NCBI GenBank assembly: GCA_965197455.1
Contig: OZ240208.1
Location: 1,426,001 to 1,490,000, forward strand
DNA length: 64,000 nt
Direction: 5' to 3'
Origin: JAGWBD01 sp965197455
GTDB taxonomy: Bacteria; Chloroflexota; Anaerolineae; Aggregatilineales; Phototrophicaceae
Shown: positions 1 through 9,026 of the stretch, piece after piece
Layout: every line of letters starts with the position of its first letter
How positions within the stretch are numbered: position 1 is the stretch's first letter
Made by a program: the position numbers and the translations under genes
Notes under the pieces: model-generated
Told to the model about the DNA's origin: nothing
The model's database searches: none
What the model saw: only the letters and a program-made list of their open reading frames with translations

Positions 1-57
1 ATCTCCCTGCCGCCCGGCTTCTTCGCCGACCTGGCCGCCAACGCAGGCGATGGCTGA
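1..57 (+). CDS. 3' end of an unidentified gene (partial)
   Basis: The first 18 codons of the window stay open in frame 1 and end at TGA 55-57. The tail reads ISLPPGFFADLAANAGDG. It overlaps the ATG of the next gene by 8 bases, which suggests a shared operon. Too little is present to name a family. Confidence 0.55.
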   Translation: MSLPPGFFADLAANAGDG

Positions 58-430
58 GCGCCGCCCGCGCCATGCCCTGCTTGCCCTGCTCATGCTGCTG
101 CTGCAACTCGGCGCCCTGCAGCACCTGACGCGCATCCCGCCCGAACTCGTCCCGCAACTCAGCCTCATCCTGCCCCTGGAGCTCGCGCTGACCCTGGCCT
201 GGGCATTGATTTTCGCCTGGCTGGCCGTTAACCTGTGGCGTGGGGCGCAGACCCGTCGGTTGTCGCAGGCGCTCACACTCTATGTCGCCATCAGCCTTTT
301 ACGCCTGCTGCTTTTCGCGCGTTCAGACTATGATCGCGGCCGACTGCCCTTCCTGTTGCTCGCCCTGCTGCTGGCTGCGTTCGTCCTGCTCCACCGCCGG
401 ACTAGAGACCGACGGGAGTCGTCTGAATGA
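50..430 (+). CDS. small integral membrane protein of unknown function
   Basis: This 126-residue protein is very rich in Leu and Ala, with about four predicted membrane segments (roughly residues 8-25, 36-62, 72-90 and 98-115) and a charged C-terminal tail. I do not recognise a family. Its stop codon overlaps the ATG of the carboxyltransferase gene (ATGA at 427-430), so it is probably co-translated with the acyl-CoA carboxylase genes. It lacks the shape of the OadG-type small subunit of sodium-pumping decarboxylases, so a role in that complex is not supported. Confidence 0.7.
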   Translation: MAERRPRHALLALLMLLLQLGALQHLTRIPPELVPQLSLILPLELALTLAWALIFAWLAVNLWRGAQTRRLSQALTLYVAISLLRLLLFARSDYDRGRLPFLLLALLLAAFVLLHRRTRDRRESSE

Positions 431-1989
431 CTGCGAAACCTGAGGGCAACCCGGGCATCGACCTCTTGCGCAGCCGGCGCGCGCTCGGCCAGCTGGGCGG
501 CGGCGAGGATCGCATCCGCCGCCAGCACGAATCCGGCCGTCAGACCGCCCGCGAGCGCCTTGACATCCTGCTCGACCCCGGCAGCTTTCGTGAGCTGGAC
601 GCTTTCGCCGAGCACCGCACCACCGACTTCGGCATGCAGCACCGGCGCACGCCCGGCGACAGCGTGGTCACCGGCTGGGGCACCATTGATGGCCGCCTGG
701 TGTATGTGTTCTCGCAAGACTTCACGGTCATCGGCGGCACGCTGAGCGAGGCCCACGCGCGCAAAATCGTCAAGATTATGGACATGGCGATGAAGGTCGG
801 CGCGCCCGTGGTCGGCCTCAACGACAGCGGTGGCGCGCGTATCCAGGAAGGCGTCGACAGCCTCGGCGGCTACGGCGAAATCTTCCTGCGCAACACCCTC
901 GCCAGCGGCGTCATCCCGCAGATCAGCGTCATCATGGGGCCCTGCGCCGGTGGCGCCGTTTACAGCCCCGCGCTAACAGACTTCACCATCATGGTGCGCG
1001 ACACCAGTTACATGTTCATCACTGGCCCCGACGTCGTCAAACAGGTGTTGAACGAAAGCGTCACCTTCGAAGAGCTGGGCGGCGCGGAGGTGCACGCCTC
1101 GCGCAGTGGCGTCTGTCACCTGGTCGGTGAAAGCGAGACCCATGCGCTGCTGATGGTGCGCGAGTTGCTGGGCTTTCTGCCGCAAAACAACATGGAAGAC
1201 ACGCCCTACGTCGCCAGCACGGACGACCCCCTGCGCGCCGACAACGAGTTGAACAGCATCGTGCCCGTGGACGCCAACCGGCCCTACGACATGAAGGAAA
1301 TCATCAACCACGTCGTGGATGACGGTATCTTCTTCGAGACCCAGCAGGACTTCGCCGCCAACATCATCTGCGGCTACGCGCGCCTCGGCGGCTTCAGCGT
1401 GGGCATCGTCGCCAACCAGCCGATGGCGCTGGCCGGTGTGCTGGATATCAGCGCCAGCGAGAAGGCCGCCCGCTTCGTGCGCACCTGTGACGCCTTCAAC
1501 ATCCCGCTCGTGACCTTCGTCGACGTGCCCGGCTATCTGCCCGGCACCGATCAGGAACACAGCGGCATCATCATTTCCGGCGCCAAGCTGCTCTTCGCCT
1601 ACTGCGAAGCGACCGTGCCCAAGCTGGCGGTCACCACGCGCAAGGCCTACGGCGGCGCCTACCTCGTGATGAGCAGCCGGCACCTGCGCGGTGACCTCAA
1701 CCTGGCCTGGCCCAGCGCAGAAATCGCCGTCATGGGGCCCGAGGGCGCGGTCGAAATCATTCACCGGCGCGAGCTGGACGAGGCCGACGATCCGCTGCAG
1801 CGCAAGGCCAGCCTGGCCGCCGATTACCGCGACCGCTTCGCCAGCCCCTACGTCGCTGCCGCGCGCGGCTTCCTTGATGACATCATCGAACCCGCCCTGA
1901 CGCGGCCGCGGCTCATCAACGCCTTGCAGGTGTTGCAGAACAAGCGCGACGTCAACCCCGCGCGCAAGCACGGCAATATCCCACTTTGA
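427..1989 (+). CDS. acyl-CoA carboxylase, carboxyltransferase beta subunit (propionyl-CoA carboxylase type)
   Basis: The 520-residue protein has the two crotonase-fold halves of the carboxyltransferase. The N-terminal half carries VVGLNDSGGARIQEGVDSL and the glycine-rich PCAGGAVYSPA. The C-terminal half carries the acyl-CoA site around DVPGYLPGTDQEHSGII and TTRKAYGGAYLVMSS. Length and motifs match PccB/AccD5-type subunits, which move the carboxyl group from carboxybiotin to propionyl-CoA or a similar acyl-CoA. The biotin carboxylase and biotin carrier genes follow directly. The exact acyl-CoA substrate cannot be read from the sequence; methylmalonyl-CoA decarboxylase alpha is a relative, but the attached biotin carboxylase favours carboxylation. 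Confidence 0.93.
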   Translation: MTAKPEGNPGIDLLRSRRALGQLGGGEDRIRRQHESGRQTARERLDILLDPGSFRELDAFAEHRTTDFGMQHRRTPGDSVVTGWGTIDGRLVYVFSQDFTVIGGTLSEAHARKIVKIMDMAMKVGAPVVGLNDSGGARIQEGVDSLGGYGEIFLRNTLASGVIPQISVIMGPCAGGAVYSPALTDFTIMVRDTSYMFITGPDVVKQVLNESVTFEELGGAEVHASRSGVCHLVGESETHALLMVRELLGFLPQNNMEDTPYVASTDDPLRADNELNSIVPVDANRPYDMKEIINHVVDDGIFFETQQDFAANIICGYARLGGFSVGIVANQPMALAGVLDISASEKAARFVRTCDAFNIPLVTFVDVPGYLPGTDQEHSGIIISGAKLLFAYCEATVPKLAVTTRKAYGGAYLVMSSRHLRGDLNLAWPSAEIAVMGPEGAVEIIHRRELDEADDPLQRKASLAADYRDRFASPYVAAARGFLDDIIEPALTRPRLINALQVLQNKRDVNPARKHGNIPL

Positions 1990-2003
1990 GCAGGGCTCGT
2001 GCC

Positions 2004-3524
2004 ATGGCCGAACAAACCAACATCAACAAGGTGCTCATCGCCAATCGCGGCGAGATCGCCGTGCGCATCATCCGCACCTGCCGCGACCTGGGCATCCCGA
2101 CCGTCGCCGTGTGGTCCGACGCCGACCGCACCGCCCTGCACGTCCGCTTCGCCGACGAGGCCGTGCACATTGGCGAATCGGCGCCCGCCAGCAGCTATCT
2201 GCGCATGGACGCGCTTATTGAGGCCGCGCGCCGCACCGGCGCCGACGCCATCCATCCCGGCTACGGCTTCCTCGCCGAAAACGCGGACTTCGCGCAGCAG
2301 GTGCAGGATGAGGGCCTGGTCTGGATCGGGCCGCCCCCCTCCGCCATCGCCACCATGGGCGACAAGCAGGCGGCCCGCAGCACAGTCCGGCGCTTCGGCG
2401 TGCCACTGATTCCAGGCAGCGAGGCCGGCCTGCGTGACGAGCAGCTCGGCGCAGAAGCGGAACGCGTCGGCTACCCCCTGATCGTCAAGGCGGTCGCCGG
2501 CGGCGGTGGCAAGGGCATGCGCAAGGTGCTGCAGGCAGCAGACTTCGCAGACTCGCTGGCCGCGGCCCGGCGCGAAGCCGAAAGCTCCTTCGGCAATGGC
2601 GATATCTACCTCGAAAAATTGTTGACCGGCGCGCGTCACATCGAGTTCCAGATCCTGGCCGACATGCACGGCAACACCATCCACCTCGGCGAGCGCGAAT
2701 GTTCAATCCAGCGCCGTCACCAGAAACTGGTGGAGGAGGCGCCTTCGGCCTTCATGGATGCGGAACTGCGCGAGCGCATGGGCGCGATGGCCATCGCCGC
2801 CGCTCGCTCGGTCGGCTACGTCAACGCCGGCACCATCGAATGCCTGGTCGATCGCCAGCGCAACTTCTACTTCCTCGAAATGAACACCCGCCTGCAGGTC
2901 GAGCACCCGGTGACCGAGCTGATCACCGGCATCGACCTCGTGCGCGAGCAGATTCGCATCGCCCGTGGCCGCCTCATGACGCGCACCGACAACCTGTTCA
3001 CGCCCTATGGCCACGCCATCGAGTGTCGCATCAACGCCGAAGACCCCTACATGAACTTCATCCCCTCCACCGGGCGCATCACCACGCTCATCACGCCCAC
3101 CGGCCCAGGCGTGCGGGTGGACAGCGGCGTCTATTCCGGCTTCGAGATCACGCCTTGGTATGACAGCATGATCTCCAAGCTGATTTGCTGGGGCGAAGAT
3201 CGCGCCGAGGCCATGTTGCGCATGCGCCGCGCCCTCGGCGAATACACCATCATGGGCCTCAAGCACAACATCCCCTTTCACCTCAACCTGCTCAACAGCT
3301 TCAGCTTCATCGCCGGCAAAATCGACACCGGTTTCGTCGACGAGCGCTTCAACATGAAGACCTATGACCGCGACCCCACCGAAAACGAAACCGAGACCGC
3401 CGCCATCGCCGCCACCCTCTTCGCCCACCGCCGCCGCCAGCTGGCCGCGCAAGTCGTCACCGCGCCCAAGCGCGACACCAGCAACTGGAAATGGGTGGGC
3501 CGCTGGGAAAGAATGCAGCGATGA
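2004..3524 (+). CDS. accC: biotin carboxylase subunit of acyl-CoA carboxylase
   Basis: The 506-residue protein opens with KVLIANRGEIAVRIIRT, typical of biotin carboxylase. It has the ATP-grasp glycine loop GGGGKGM at about 166-172 and EMNTRLQVEHPVTE at about 292-305. It carboxylates the biotin on the neighbouring carrier protein using ATP and bicarbonate. I chose ATG 2004; an in-frame TTG at 1986 overlaps the previous stop but adds an atypical leader. The roughly 55 residues after the catalytic core (after DTGFVDERF) resemble the junction found inside fused PccA proteins. The stop overlaps the next ATG. Confidence 0.94.
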   Translation: MAEQTNINKVLIANRGEIAVRIIRTCRDLGIPTVAVWSDADRTALHVRFADEAVHIGESAPASSYLRMDALIEAARRTGADAIHPGYGFLAENADFAQQVQDEGLVWIGPPPSAIATMGDKQAARSTVRRFGVPLIPGSEAGLRDEQLGAEAERVGYPLIVKAVAGGGGKGMRKVLQAADFADSLAAARREAESSFGNGDIYLEKLLTGARHIEFQILADMHGNTIHLGERECSIQRRHQKLVEEAPSAFMDAELRERMGAMAIAAARSVGYVNAGTIECLVDRQRNFYFLEMNTRLQVEHPVTELITGIDLVREQIRIARGRLMTRTDNLFTPYGHAIECRINAEDPYMNFIPSTGRITTLITPTGPGVRVDSGVYSGFEITPWYDSMISKLICWGEDRAEAMLRMRRALGEYTIMGLKHNIPFHLNLLNSFSFIAGKIDTGFVDERFNMKTYDRDPTENETETAAIAATLFAHRRRQLAAQVVTAPKRDTSNWKWVGRWERMQR

Positions 3525-4021
3525 AGTACGTCACCATGGTCAACGGCCAGCGCTATGAAATCGAGGTCGGCAACGACGGTCGGCTGCTGGTCAACGGTGC
3601 AGAGCGCCAGGTCGACTTCCTCTCACTGGGCCCCTCGCTCTACTCGGTCATCATGAACAACCAGTCGCTGCAGTTGATCATCGATGGCGAGAGCGGCCAC
3701 TACGACGTGTTGATGAACGGCCACCTCTACGAATCCACCGTGCTCGACGAGCACGCCATGATGATGGCGCAGCGCCGCGGCGGCCTCGTCACCCGCTCAG
3801 GCGATCTGAAAGCGCCCATGCCCGGGCTCATCGTGCAGGTGCCGGTGGCCGTCGGCCAGGCTGTCGCGGCAGGCGAGACGCTCGTCATCCTCGAGTCGAT
3901 GAAGATGCAGAACGAATTACAGGCGCCGCTCGGCGGGACGGTGGAAAGCGTCCATTGCAGCGCTGGTCAAACCGTCGACAAGGGCGATTTGCTGGTTGTC
4001 CTGCGCCCGACTGACGCATGA
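3521..4021 (+). CDS. biotin carboxyl carrier protein of acyl-CoA carboxylase
   Basis: The 166-residue protein ends in a biotinyl domain with ESMKMQNEL; Lys128 is the expected biotin attachment site. The upstream APMPG (about 98-102) is the usual start of that domain. The first 90 residues are beta-rich and resemble the BT domain that tethers biotin carboxylase to carboxyltransferase in propionyl-CoA carboxylases. Start ATG 3521 overlaps the stop of the biotin carboxylase gene (ATGA). An upstream in-frame ATG at 3491 would overlap by 33 bases and is less likely. Confidence 0.93.
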   Translation: MKYVTMVNGQRYEIEVGNDGRLLVNGAERQVDFLSLGPSLYSVIMNNQSLQLIIDGESGHYDVLMNGHLYESTVLDEHAMMMAQRRGGLVTRSGDLKAPMPGLIVQVPVAVGQAVAAGETLVILESMKMQNELQAPLGGTVESVHCSAGQTVDKGDLLVVLRPTDA

Positions 4022-4159
4022 CATGCGGCGTTCGCCGAAGCGCCAGCGGCTGGCCCTGCCATCTCTCGCAACGCGCTTCCCCAGGCGTTGCCCCGCTCTG
4101 CAGTGGCTGCCCTTGACAACCAAAAACCCTGACTCCCTGACCCTCAAACTGGCCGGGCG

Positions 4160-6655
4160 ATGGAACTCCCCTACTGGCTGAGCGCCAGCCTGACGCCGCT
4201 GCCAGGGCTGCTGCTGGTCTTTGCCGGACTCGGCATCCCCTGGGCGCTGCTTGTGTTGCCGCGCGCTGCCTGGTCTTCGCGCGCCAGCGTGGCCGCGCTT
4301 GCCCTGGCATTCGGGCCGCTGCTGCTCACCCTGTGGCTGCTGCCGCTCGGCATGGCCGGCGCCCTGCGCCTCGGACCTGTGCTCGCGGGAGTTTTCGTCC
4401 TGCTGCTCGCCGGCCTGCTGCTTGCCTGGCGCAAGAGTCGCCAACCTGCGCCTGCCGCAAGTCCATCTCCTCCGCTCACCGGCACGGAAAAACTCCTGCT
4501 GTTGCTCATCGCCCTCGCCCTGCTGCCGCGCCTGCTGAGCATCGCTTACTGGCCCTTCACCGCCTACGACGCCTTGTGGGTCTTCGGCCACCAGGCGCGC
4601 CTCTACACCCTGACCGGCGCCATCCCGGCGCACATCGGCTACTACCCGCAGTTCCTGCCCCTGCAATACACCTTCGCGCAACTGCTCGCCGGCGGCGTCG
4701 ACGATCACGCTGCGCGCGCCGTGCTCTTCTTCACGCACGCGGGCTGCGCGCTCGCCGTGTATCTTTTGGGCGCGCGCCTGTTCAGCCGCCGCGTCGGCAT
4801 CTTCGCGGCTGCGCTCTGGGCACTCTACCCCCATACGGGCGCATGGGCGCGTTTCGGCGACCTAGAAATTGTGCTCACCATGCTCTTCACGCTCGCGGCG
4901 ACCTTCTTCCTGCAGGCCTGGACGGACGTGCGACATCGCCAGCGTCACGCCCTCATCGCCGGGCTGCTGCTGGGTTGCGCCCTGTGGACCAAGCCAACGG
5001 CCGGCGCCTTCGTGTGGGGCGTACTGCTGCTGCTGCTCATCGAGCTGTGGCGCGTCCGCCTCGACTGGCGCGCCTTCCGGCCACGCTTCAACGTCGCCCT
5101 GCTCACCGGCCTCGCCTGCCTGCCACATGGCGCTGTCTGGTACCTGCGCAACCTGGCCCTGGGCCACAACGCCATCGATTTCCCGGACGTAATCTGGCTG
5201 GATCGGGCCGCGCGCAGCGGCGCGGAGTTCGGCTGGCCGCTGCTGGCTCTGATCTGTCTATTGCTCGCGCTCGGCCGCGCCCCCTGGGCCGACCGGCGAC
5301 GCTTGCGTCAGGCGCTCATCGGCCTCTTGCTGCTGCTGGCCGCGCTGCTGCCCACTCTCCCCGGCCAGCTGAACATCGCAGCCTTGCAACCCTTCTTCCC
5401 GCAGCGCCACCTGCATGCCCTCGAATGGGCGCTGCTGCTCGCCGCCATACTGCTGCTCTGGCGCGCACTGAAGTCGCTGCTGCCAGCTGCAGGTCAGCAA
5501 CGCGCGCCAATCGCAAAATGTGCCTGGGCCCTCGCGCTGGCGCTGCCCTGGTTCGTCACCTGGTTCTGGTCCTACAGCTATCACTACCGCCTGTCCTTCG
5601 CCATCGTGCCGCTGCTCATCCTGCCCTGCGCCCTCTCCCTGGCGCACTGGCTGAATCCCGCGCGCCTGCGCCACTGGTCGCGCCACTGGCGCGCGTTGTC
5701 CGCGGCCGCGCTCTGTGTGCTCGCCCTGCCCGGCCTCACCAGCACCCTGCGCGACCCGACAGTCGGCAGCGACTGGCTGCAGCCTGGTCACTTCAGCGAC
5801 GACGTTGCGAAGTACACCTCTGGCAACCTCGCGCTCATGCGCCTCGTCAACCGCCTGCAGAATTACCGGCGCGATCATCCGCAGGAGCCGCTGGTGCTCG
5901 TTGCACCCGGCGTCAGGCGCCTGCCCTTCTTCTTTCCGCAGGCAGACATCCGCGTCGCTGAAAACCCCACGCGCCTGCAGCAGCTGGCAGGCGTGCGCTT
6001 CTACGTCGACAGCATCCCGGAAAACCCGCTCTTGTGGGACGAGCACGCGCCGGGCAGCAACCAAATTCTGGGCGCCCTGTCGCTGGCCAGAATCGGGCCT
6101 GGGCATCCCATACGCTACGCCTGGACGCGTGATGACGGCAACTTCAGCTACACGCTCTACGAGTTGCATCTGGAGCGGCGTTTTGATGCGCCCGCCAACG
6201 CCAACGACCCGCCGCAAGCCGTCACCTTCGGCGCTGTTGCGCGCTACCGCGGCCATGATCTCGACGTCAGCAGCATCTGGCCCGGCCGCCCGCTTTCCCT
6301 CACCCTCTACTGGGAAGCGCTGGCCGCCGCGGAGCGCGACCTCTCGATCTTCGTGCACCTGCGCGACGCCGACGGTAACCTCGTCGCCAACCAGGATGGC
6401 CCGGTCAGACACATTGGCGACCGTCGCTACTATTCCACACTCGTCTGGGAACCAGGTGTGTTCATCCGCGATGAACGTCAGCTGCGCCTGCCACCGGAGT
6501 GGCACTACGAATCGGATGAAGATCTTGAACTCTGGATTGGCCTCTATGACTGGCGCAGCGGTGAACGTCTGCCCGTATCAATTGGCGGCCAGCCCTCCGG
6601 TGACAGCTACCGCCTCGCCGAAATCCTGACCTTGCTGGCTAAAGCGCCCGACTGA
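4160..6655 (+). CDS. GT39-like polytopic membrane glycosyltransferase
   Basis: The 831-residue protein has about a dozen hydrophobic segments between residues 10 and 530. An early loop YDALWVFGHQARLYTLTGAIP resembles the acidic first loop of dolichyl/polyprenyl-phosphate sugar transferases (GT39/ArnT-like). About 300 soluble residues follow. The last 150 include a beta-rich module (around LSLTLYWEALAAAERDLSIF and HLRDADGNLV) that I associate with large Chloroflexota glycosyltransferases. It probably moves a sugar from a polyprenyl phosphate to an extracytoplasmic acceptor; the acceptor is unknown. The 138 bases upstream hold a TTGACA at 4113 but no clear -10 box. Confidence 0.75.
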   Translation: MELPYWLSASLTPLPGLLLVFAGLGIPWALLVLPRAAWSSRASVAALALAFGPLLLTLWLLPLGMAGALRLGPVLAGVFVLLLAGLLLAWRKSRQPAPAASPSPPLTGTEKLLLLLIALALLPRLLSIAYWPFTAYDALWVFGHQARLYTLTGAIPAHIGYYPQFLPLQYTFAQLLAGGVDDHAARAVLFFTHAGCALAVYLLGARLFSRRVGIFAAALWALYPHTGAWARFGDLEIVLTMLFTLAATFFLQAWTDVRHRQRHALIAGLLLGCALWTKPTAGAFVWGVLLLLLIELWRVRLDWRAFRPRFNVALLTGLACLPHGAVWYLRNLALGHNAIDFPDVIWLDRAARSGAEFGWPLLALICLLLALGRAPWADRRRLRQALIGLLLLLAALLPTLPGQLNIAALQPFFPQRHLHALEWALLLAAILLLWRALKSLLPAAGQQRAPIAKCAWALALALPWFVTWFWSYSYHYRLSFAIVPLLILPCALSLAHWLNPARLRHWSRHWRALSAAALCVLALPGLTSTLRDPTVGSDWLQPGHFSDDVAKYTSGNLALMRLVNRLQNYRRDHPQEPLVLVAPGVRRLPFFFPQADIRVAENPTRLQQLAGVRFYVDSIPENPLLWDEHAPGSNQILGALSLARIGPGHPIRYAWTRDDGNFSYTLYELHLERRFDAPANANDPPQAVTFGAVARYRGHDLDVSSIWPGRPLSLTLYWEALAAAERDLSIFVHLRDADGNLVANQDGPVRHIGDRRYYSTLVWEPGVFIRDERQLRLPPEWHYESDEDLELWIGLYDWRSGERLPVSIGGQPSGDSYRLAEILTLLAKAPD

Positions 6656-6662
6656 GCGCAGT

Positions 6663-7628
6663 TCACTCCTGCAGCGCCAGCAACGCGTTCCCCAGCTCGC
6701 CCTGTACAGCCCGGCTGTTGAAGTGTTCCCAGGCAGCCGGCAGGCTCACCAGCAACCGGGTGCGTTCCTCCTCCAGACCCTGCAGATAGCTGCGCAGCAG
6801 CGCGCCAGCCGCTTCGTCCATGCCAGGCATCAGCCTGGCGAGCAGCGCCTGCGCCACCGCAATATCGTTCAACCGCCCCAGCAGATTCTGCAGCTGCTTC
6901 AGCGCCGCGATGTAGTCCTTGATCTCCGGCCCCAGCAAGGCAGCGAACAGGGAGAGCGCATAACGCAATCGCTTGCACTCGATGCGCAGGTCATGCAGCG
7001 TCTCGCTGTCGGCGTCGGCATCGGCCAGAGCCGGCCCATAGGCGCTCACCCGCGCCACGCACCTGTGCAGCAGCCCCGGCAATACATGGCCGGCCTGTTG
7101 CGGGACGACCCTGGCTTTTTTTATATTCCTTGTGCCTGCTCCCGGCGTTGTCAGGAAGCGAACGTAGACGGGCAGGAATCGCTCCCAGGCATCGCTGTAC
7201 AGCACAAACAGCAAGGTGCCGCGCGCGCTGGTGCGCTGCCGTTGCAGGCTACTGAGGATCTGCTGCAGGGCATCCTGCTGCGTTGTGTCGTAACTCGCCA
7301 GATCCTCCAGCAGGACGTCCAGATCGCGCACCGGGCCCGTTGCGCCCATCACGCTGCGCATAACGCGGCCATGGCGCTGGATGACGCGCTTGCGGAAGTA
7401 GGGTCGCAGCAGACGCAAGGCGCTGCGTGACCGGCGCAGGGCGACGCGCAACTGGTGCAAGTCCTCAATGTCCGCGCCGCTGAGGCTGCCTGCCTCATGC
7501 GCCAGAACCTGCAGAAACTCGCCCAGCAGCGCCTGGCGCCCGGCCTCTGCCATGCGGTCACCGGCGCGCATCTTCCTTGCGCCAGCTTCCAGCTGCATGA
7601 TCAGTTCAGCGCGCGGCCCCTGTTCCAC
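6663..7628 (-). CDS. CHAD domain protein
   Basis: The 321-residue protein has the two halves of the CHAD alpha-helical domain, with DLHQLRVALRRSRSALRLL near residue 60 and TLHDLRIECKRLRYALSLF near residue 210. These carry the conserved histidines and basic residues. CHAD domains bind polyphosphate, but no CYTH triphosphatase domain or polyphosphate kinase is attached or nearby, so its role here is open. The GTG start at 7628 is used; an internal ATG at 7598 is possible. It converges on the glycosyltransferase gene with only 7 bases between stops. Confidence 0.85.
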   Translation of the reverse strand: MEQGPRAELIMQLEAGARKMRAGDRMAEAGRQALLGEFLQVLAHEAGSLSGADIEDLHQLRVALRRSRSALRLLRPYFRKRVIQRHGRVMRSVMGATGPVRDLDVLLEDLASYDTTQQDALQQILSSLQRQRTSARGTLLFVLYSDAWERFLPVYVRFLTTPGAGTRNIKKARVVPQQAGHVLPGLLHRCVARVSAYGPALADADADSETLHDLRIECKRLRYALSLFAALLGPEIKDYIAALKQLQNLLGRLNDIAVAQALLARLMPGMDEAAGALLRSYLQGLEEERTRLLVSLPAAWEHFNSRAVQGELGNALLALQE

Positions 7629-7666
7629 AGCACCATCCCACCCCTGCCAGACCCGCCTGTTAAACC

Positions 7667-7672
7667 AGTATA
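7667..7672 (-). promoter_or_regulatory. -10 box (TATACT) for the CHAD gene
   Basis: TATACT on the minus strand lies 39 bases upstream of the GTG start. No good -35 box is seen at 16-18 bases. It forms half of an inverted repeat, CAGTATAGCG / CGCTATACTG, with the divergent promoter at 7706. Confidence 0.5.
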
Positions 7673-7705
7673 GCGTTATGCGTCAGCTCGCTGCCGGCCC
7701 TGCGC

Positions 7706-7711
7706 TATACT
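7706..7711 (+). promoter_or_regulatory. -10 box (TATACT) for the short-chain dehydrogenase gene
   Basis: TATACT lies 30 bases upstream of the ATG at 7742, and an AGAGGAG ribosome binding site follows at about 7730. The -35 region is weak. Confidence 0.5.
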
Positions 7712-7741
7712 GCTGCCACAGGACCTGCCAGAGGAGCACAT

Positions 7742-8527
7742 ATGTCAGATGGCGCAACGCGTCAGGTCGCCCTGATTACCGGCGCCTCCAGCGGAATCGG
7801 CCGCGAGACCGCGCTGACCCTGCTGCGCGCCGGCTTCAACGTCACCGGTGTGGCGCGCAATCAGGAGCGCCTGGCCCAGCTGGAAGAAGAGGCCCGCGAG
7901 TTGCCCGGCGACTTTCTCGCCTGCCAGGGTGATGTCACCCGCGCGGAGTCGCTGCAGCGCGCCGTCGAGCAGACGGTCGCGTGCTTCGGCAGCCTCGACA
8001 TCCTCGTCGCCAACGCCGGCGTGGGGCTGCGCGGCGACCTGGTCAGCAGCGACTGGCCTTCCCTCGAAACCCTGCTGCGCACCAACATCGACGGCGTGTT
8101 GCACAGCCTGCGCGCGGCAGTGCCCGCCATGCGCGCCAGCGGCGGCGGGCACATCATCACCATCTCCTCGGTGGCCGCGCCGCTCGTGGTGCCCTACAGC
8201 GCCAGTTACGCGGCCAGCAAGGCCTTCGTGAGCAGTATCGCGCATTCGCTGCGCCTCGAGCTGGAGCAGGACAACATCCGCGTGACGGACATCCTGCCCG
8301 GGCGCACGGCGACGGAGTTTGACTCGCGGCGCCTGGGCAGTGGCGCGCGCGTGGCCGGCAGCAGTCTGCCCGTCATGCGCGCCGAAGAAGTCGCCGCAGC
8401 CATCCTGCGCGTCATCCACAGACCGCGCCGCTCGGTGACCCTGCGCCTCTTCGACCGCCTGACACTTCTGGCCGGACGTCTGGCGCCGGATGTGCTGGGG
8501 CGCATGGCCCGGCGCCAGTATCGCTAG
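7742..8527 (+). CDS. short-chain dehydrogenase/reductase
   Basis: The 261-residue Rossmann protein has the nucleotide loop TGASSGIG (about 13-20), the NAG motif (VANAGVG, about 90) and the catalytic Ser plus YSASYAASK with Tyr and Lys at about 155-160. This is a classical SDR that oxidises or reduces an alcohol/carbonyl pair with NAD(P)H. The substrate cannot be told from sequence. The ribosome binding site AGAGGAG sits 7 bases before the ATG. The YbaK gene follows after 8 bases, probably co-transcribed. Confidence 0.88.
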   Translation: MSDGATRQVALITGASSGIGRETALTLLRAGFNVTGVARNQERLAQLEEEARELPGDFLACQGDVTRAESLQRAVEQTVACFGSLDILVANAGVGLRGDLVSSDWPSLETLLRTNIDGVLHSLRAAVPAMRASGGGHIITISSVAAPLVVPYSASYAASKAFVSSIAHSLRLELEQDNIRVTDILPGRTATEFDSRRLGSGARVAGSSLPVMRAEEVAAAILRVIHRPRRSVTLRLFDRLTLLAGRLAPDVLGRMARRQYR

Positions 8528-8535
8528 CGAACGCC

Positions 8536-9021
8536 ATGGCCCCCAAACTGAATGCCGAACGCCTGCTGCAACAGCGCCGCATCCCCTACACCGCCCTGCG
8601 CTACGACGCCAGCCGCTTTCAAGATGCGTCAGCGGTCGCCGCCCTGCTGGAAGTGGAGCCGGCGCAGGTCTACAAGACCCTCGTGCTGGAGCCTGCCGCG
8701 GGCGGCAAGCCTCTGCTGGCGCTGATCGCCGCCGACCGCGCGCTGGATTTGAAGCGTCTCGCCTCGTTGACCGGACAGCGCAAGCTGCGCCTGGCAGCGC
8801 GCGACCGGGCCGAGCAGTTGACCGGGATGCAAATTGGCGGCATCAGCGCGCTGGCCCTCACGCACCGCAACTGGCCGGTCTGGCTGGATGAAGCGGCTAA
8901 CGCACATGAGCAGCTTCACCTCAGCGCCGGCGAACGCGGCCTGCAGCTGCGCCTCTCTACTGATGCGCTGCTGCAGCTGACGCGCGCGCGCGTGGCCGCC
9001 ATCAGCCGCGCGCAGAATTGA
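8536..9021 (+). CDS. ybaK: YbaK/EbsC-family aminoacyl-tRNA deacylase
   Basis: The 161-residue protein has the YbaK fold pattern, with AQVYKTLVLEP around residue 46 including the conserved lysine, and GGISALAL around residue 100. YbaK hydrolyses mischarged Cys-tRNA(Pro). The ProRS in this window has no internal editing domain, so a free-standing trans-editing enzyme would make sense. That link is inference. Confidence 0.85.
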   Translation: MAPKLNAERLLQQRRIPYTALRYDASRFQDASAVAALLEVEPAQVYKTLVLEPAAGGKPLLALIAADRALDLKRLASLTGQRKLRLAARDRAEQLTGMQIGGISALALTHRNWPVWLDEAANAHEQLHLSAGERGLQLRLSTDALLQLTRARVAAISRAQN

Positions 9022-9026
9022 TTGGC

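Noticed and set aside
427..4021. Sodium-pumping decarboxylase complex
   Set aside because: A biotin carboxylase is present, and the small membrane protein lacks OadG or OadB features.
4113..4118. TTGACA as a -35 box for the membrane glycosyltransferase
   Set aside because: No acceptable -10 hexamer occurs 16-18 bases downstream.
4333..5961. A 542-codon frame inside the glycosyltransferase gene
   Set aside because: Arg/Pro/Ala/His-rich out-of-frame reading; the other frame has membrane segments and family pattern.
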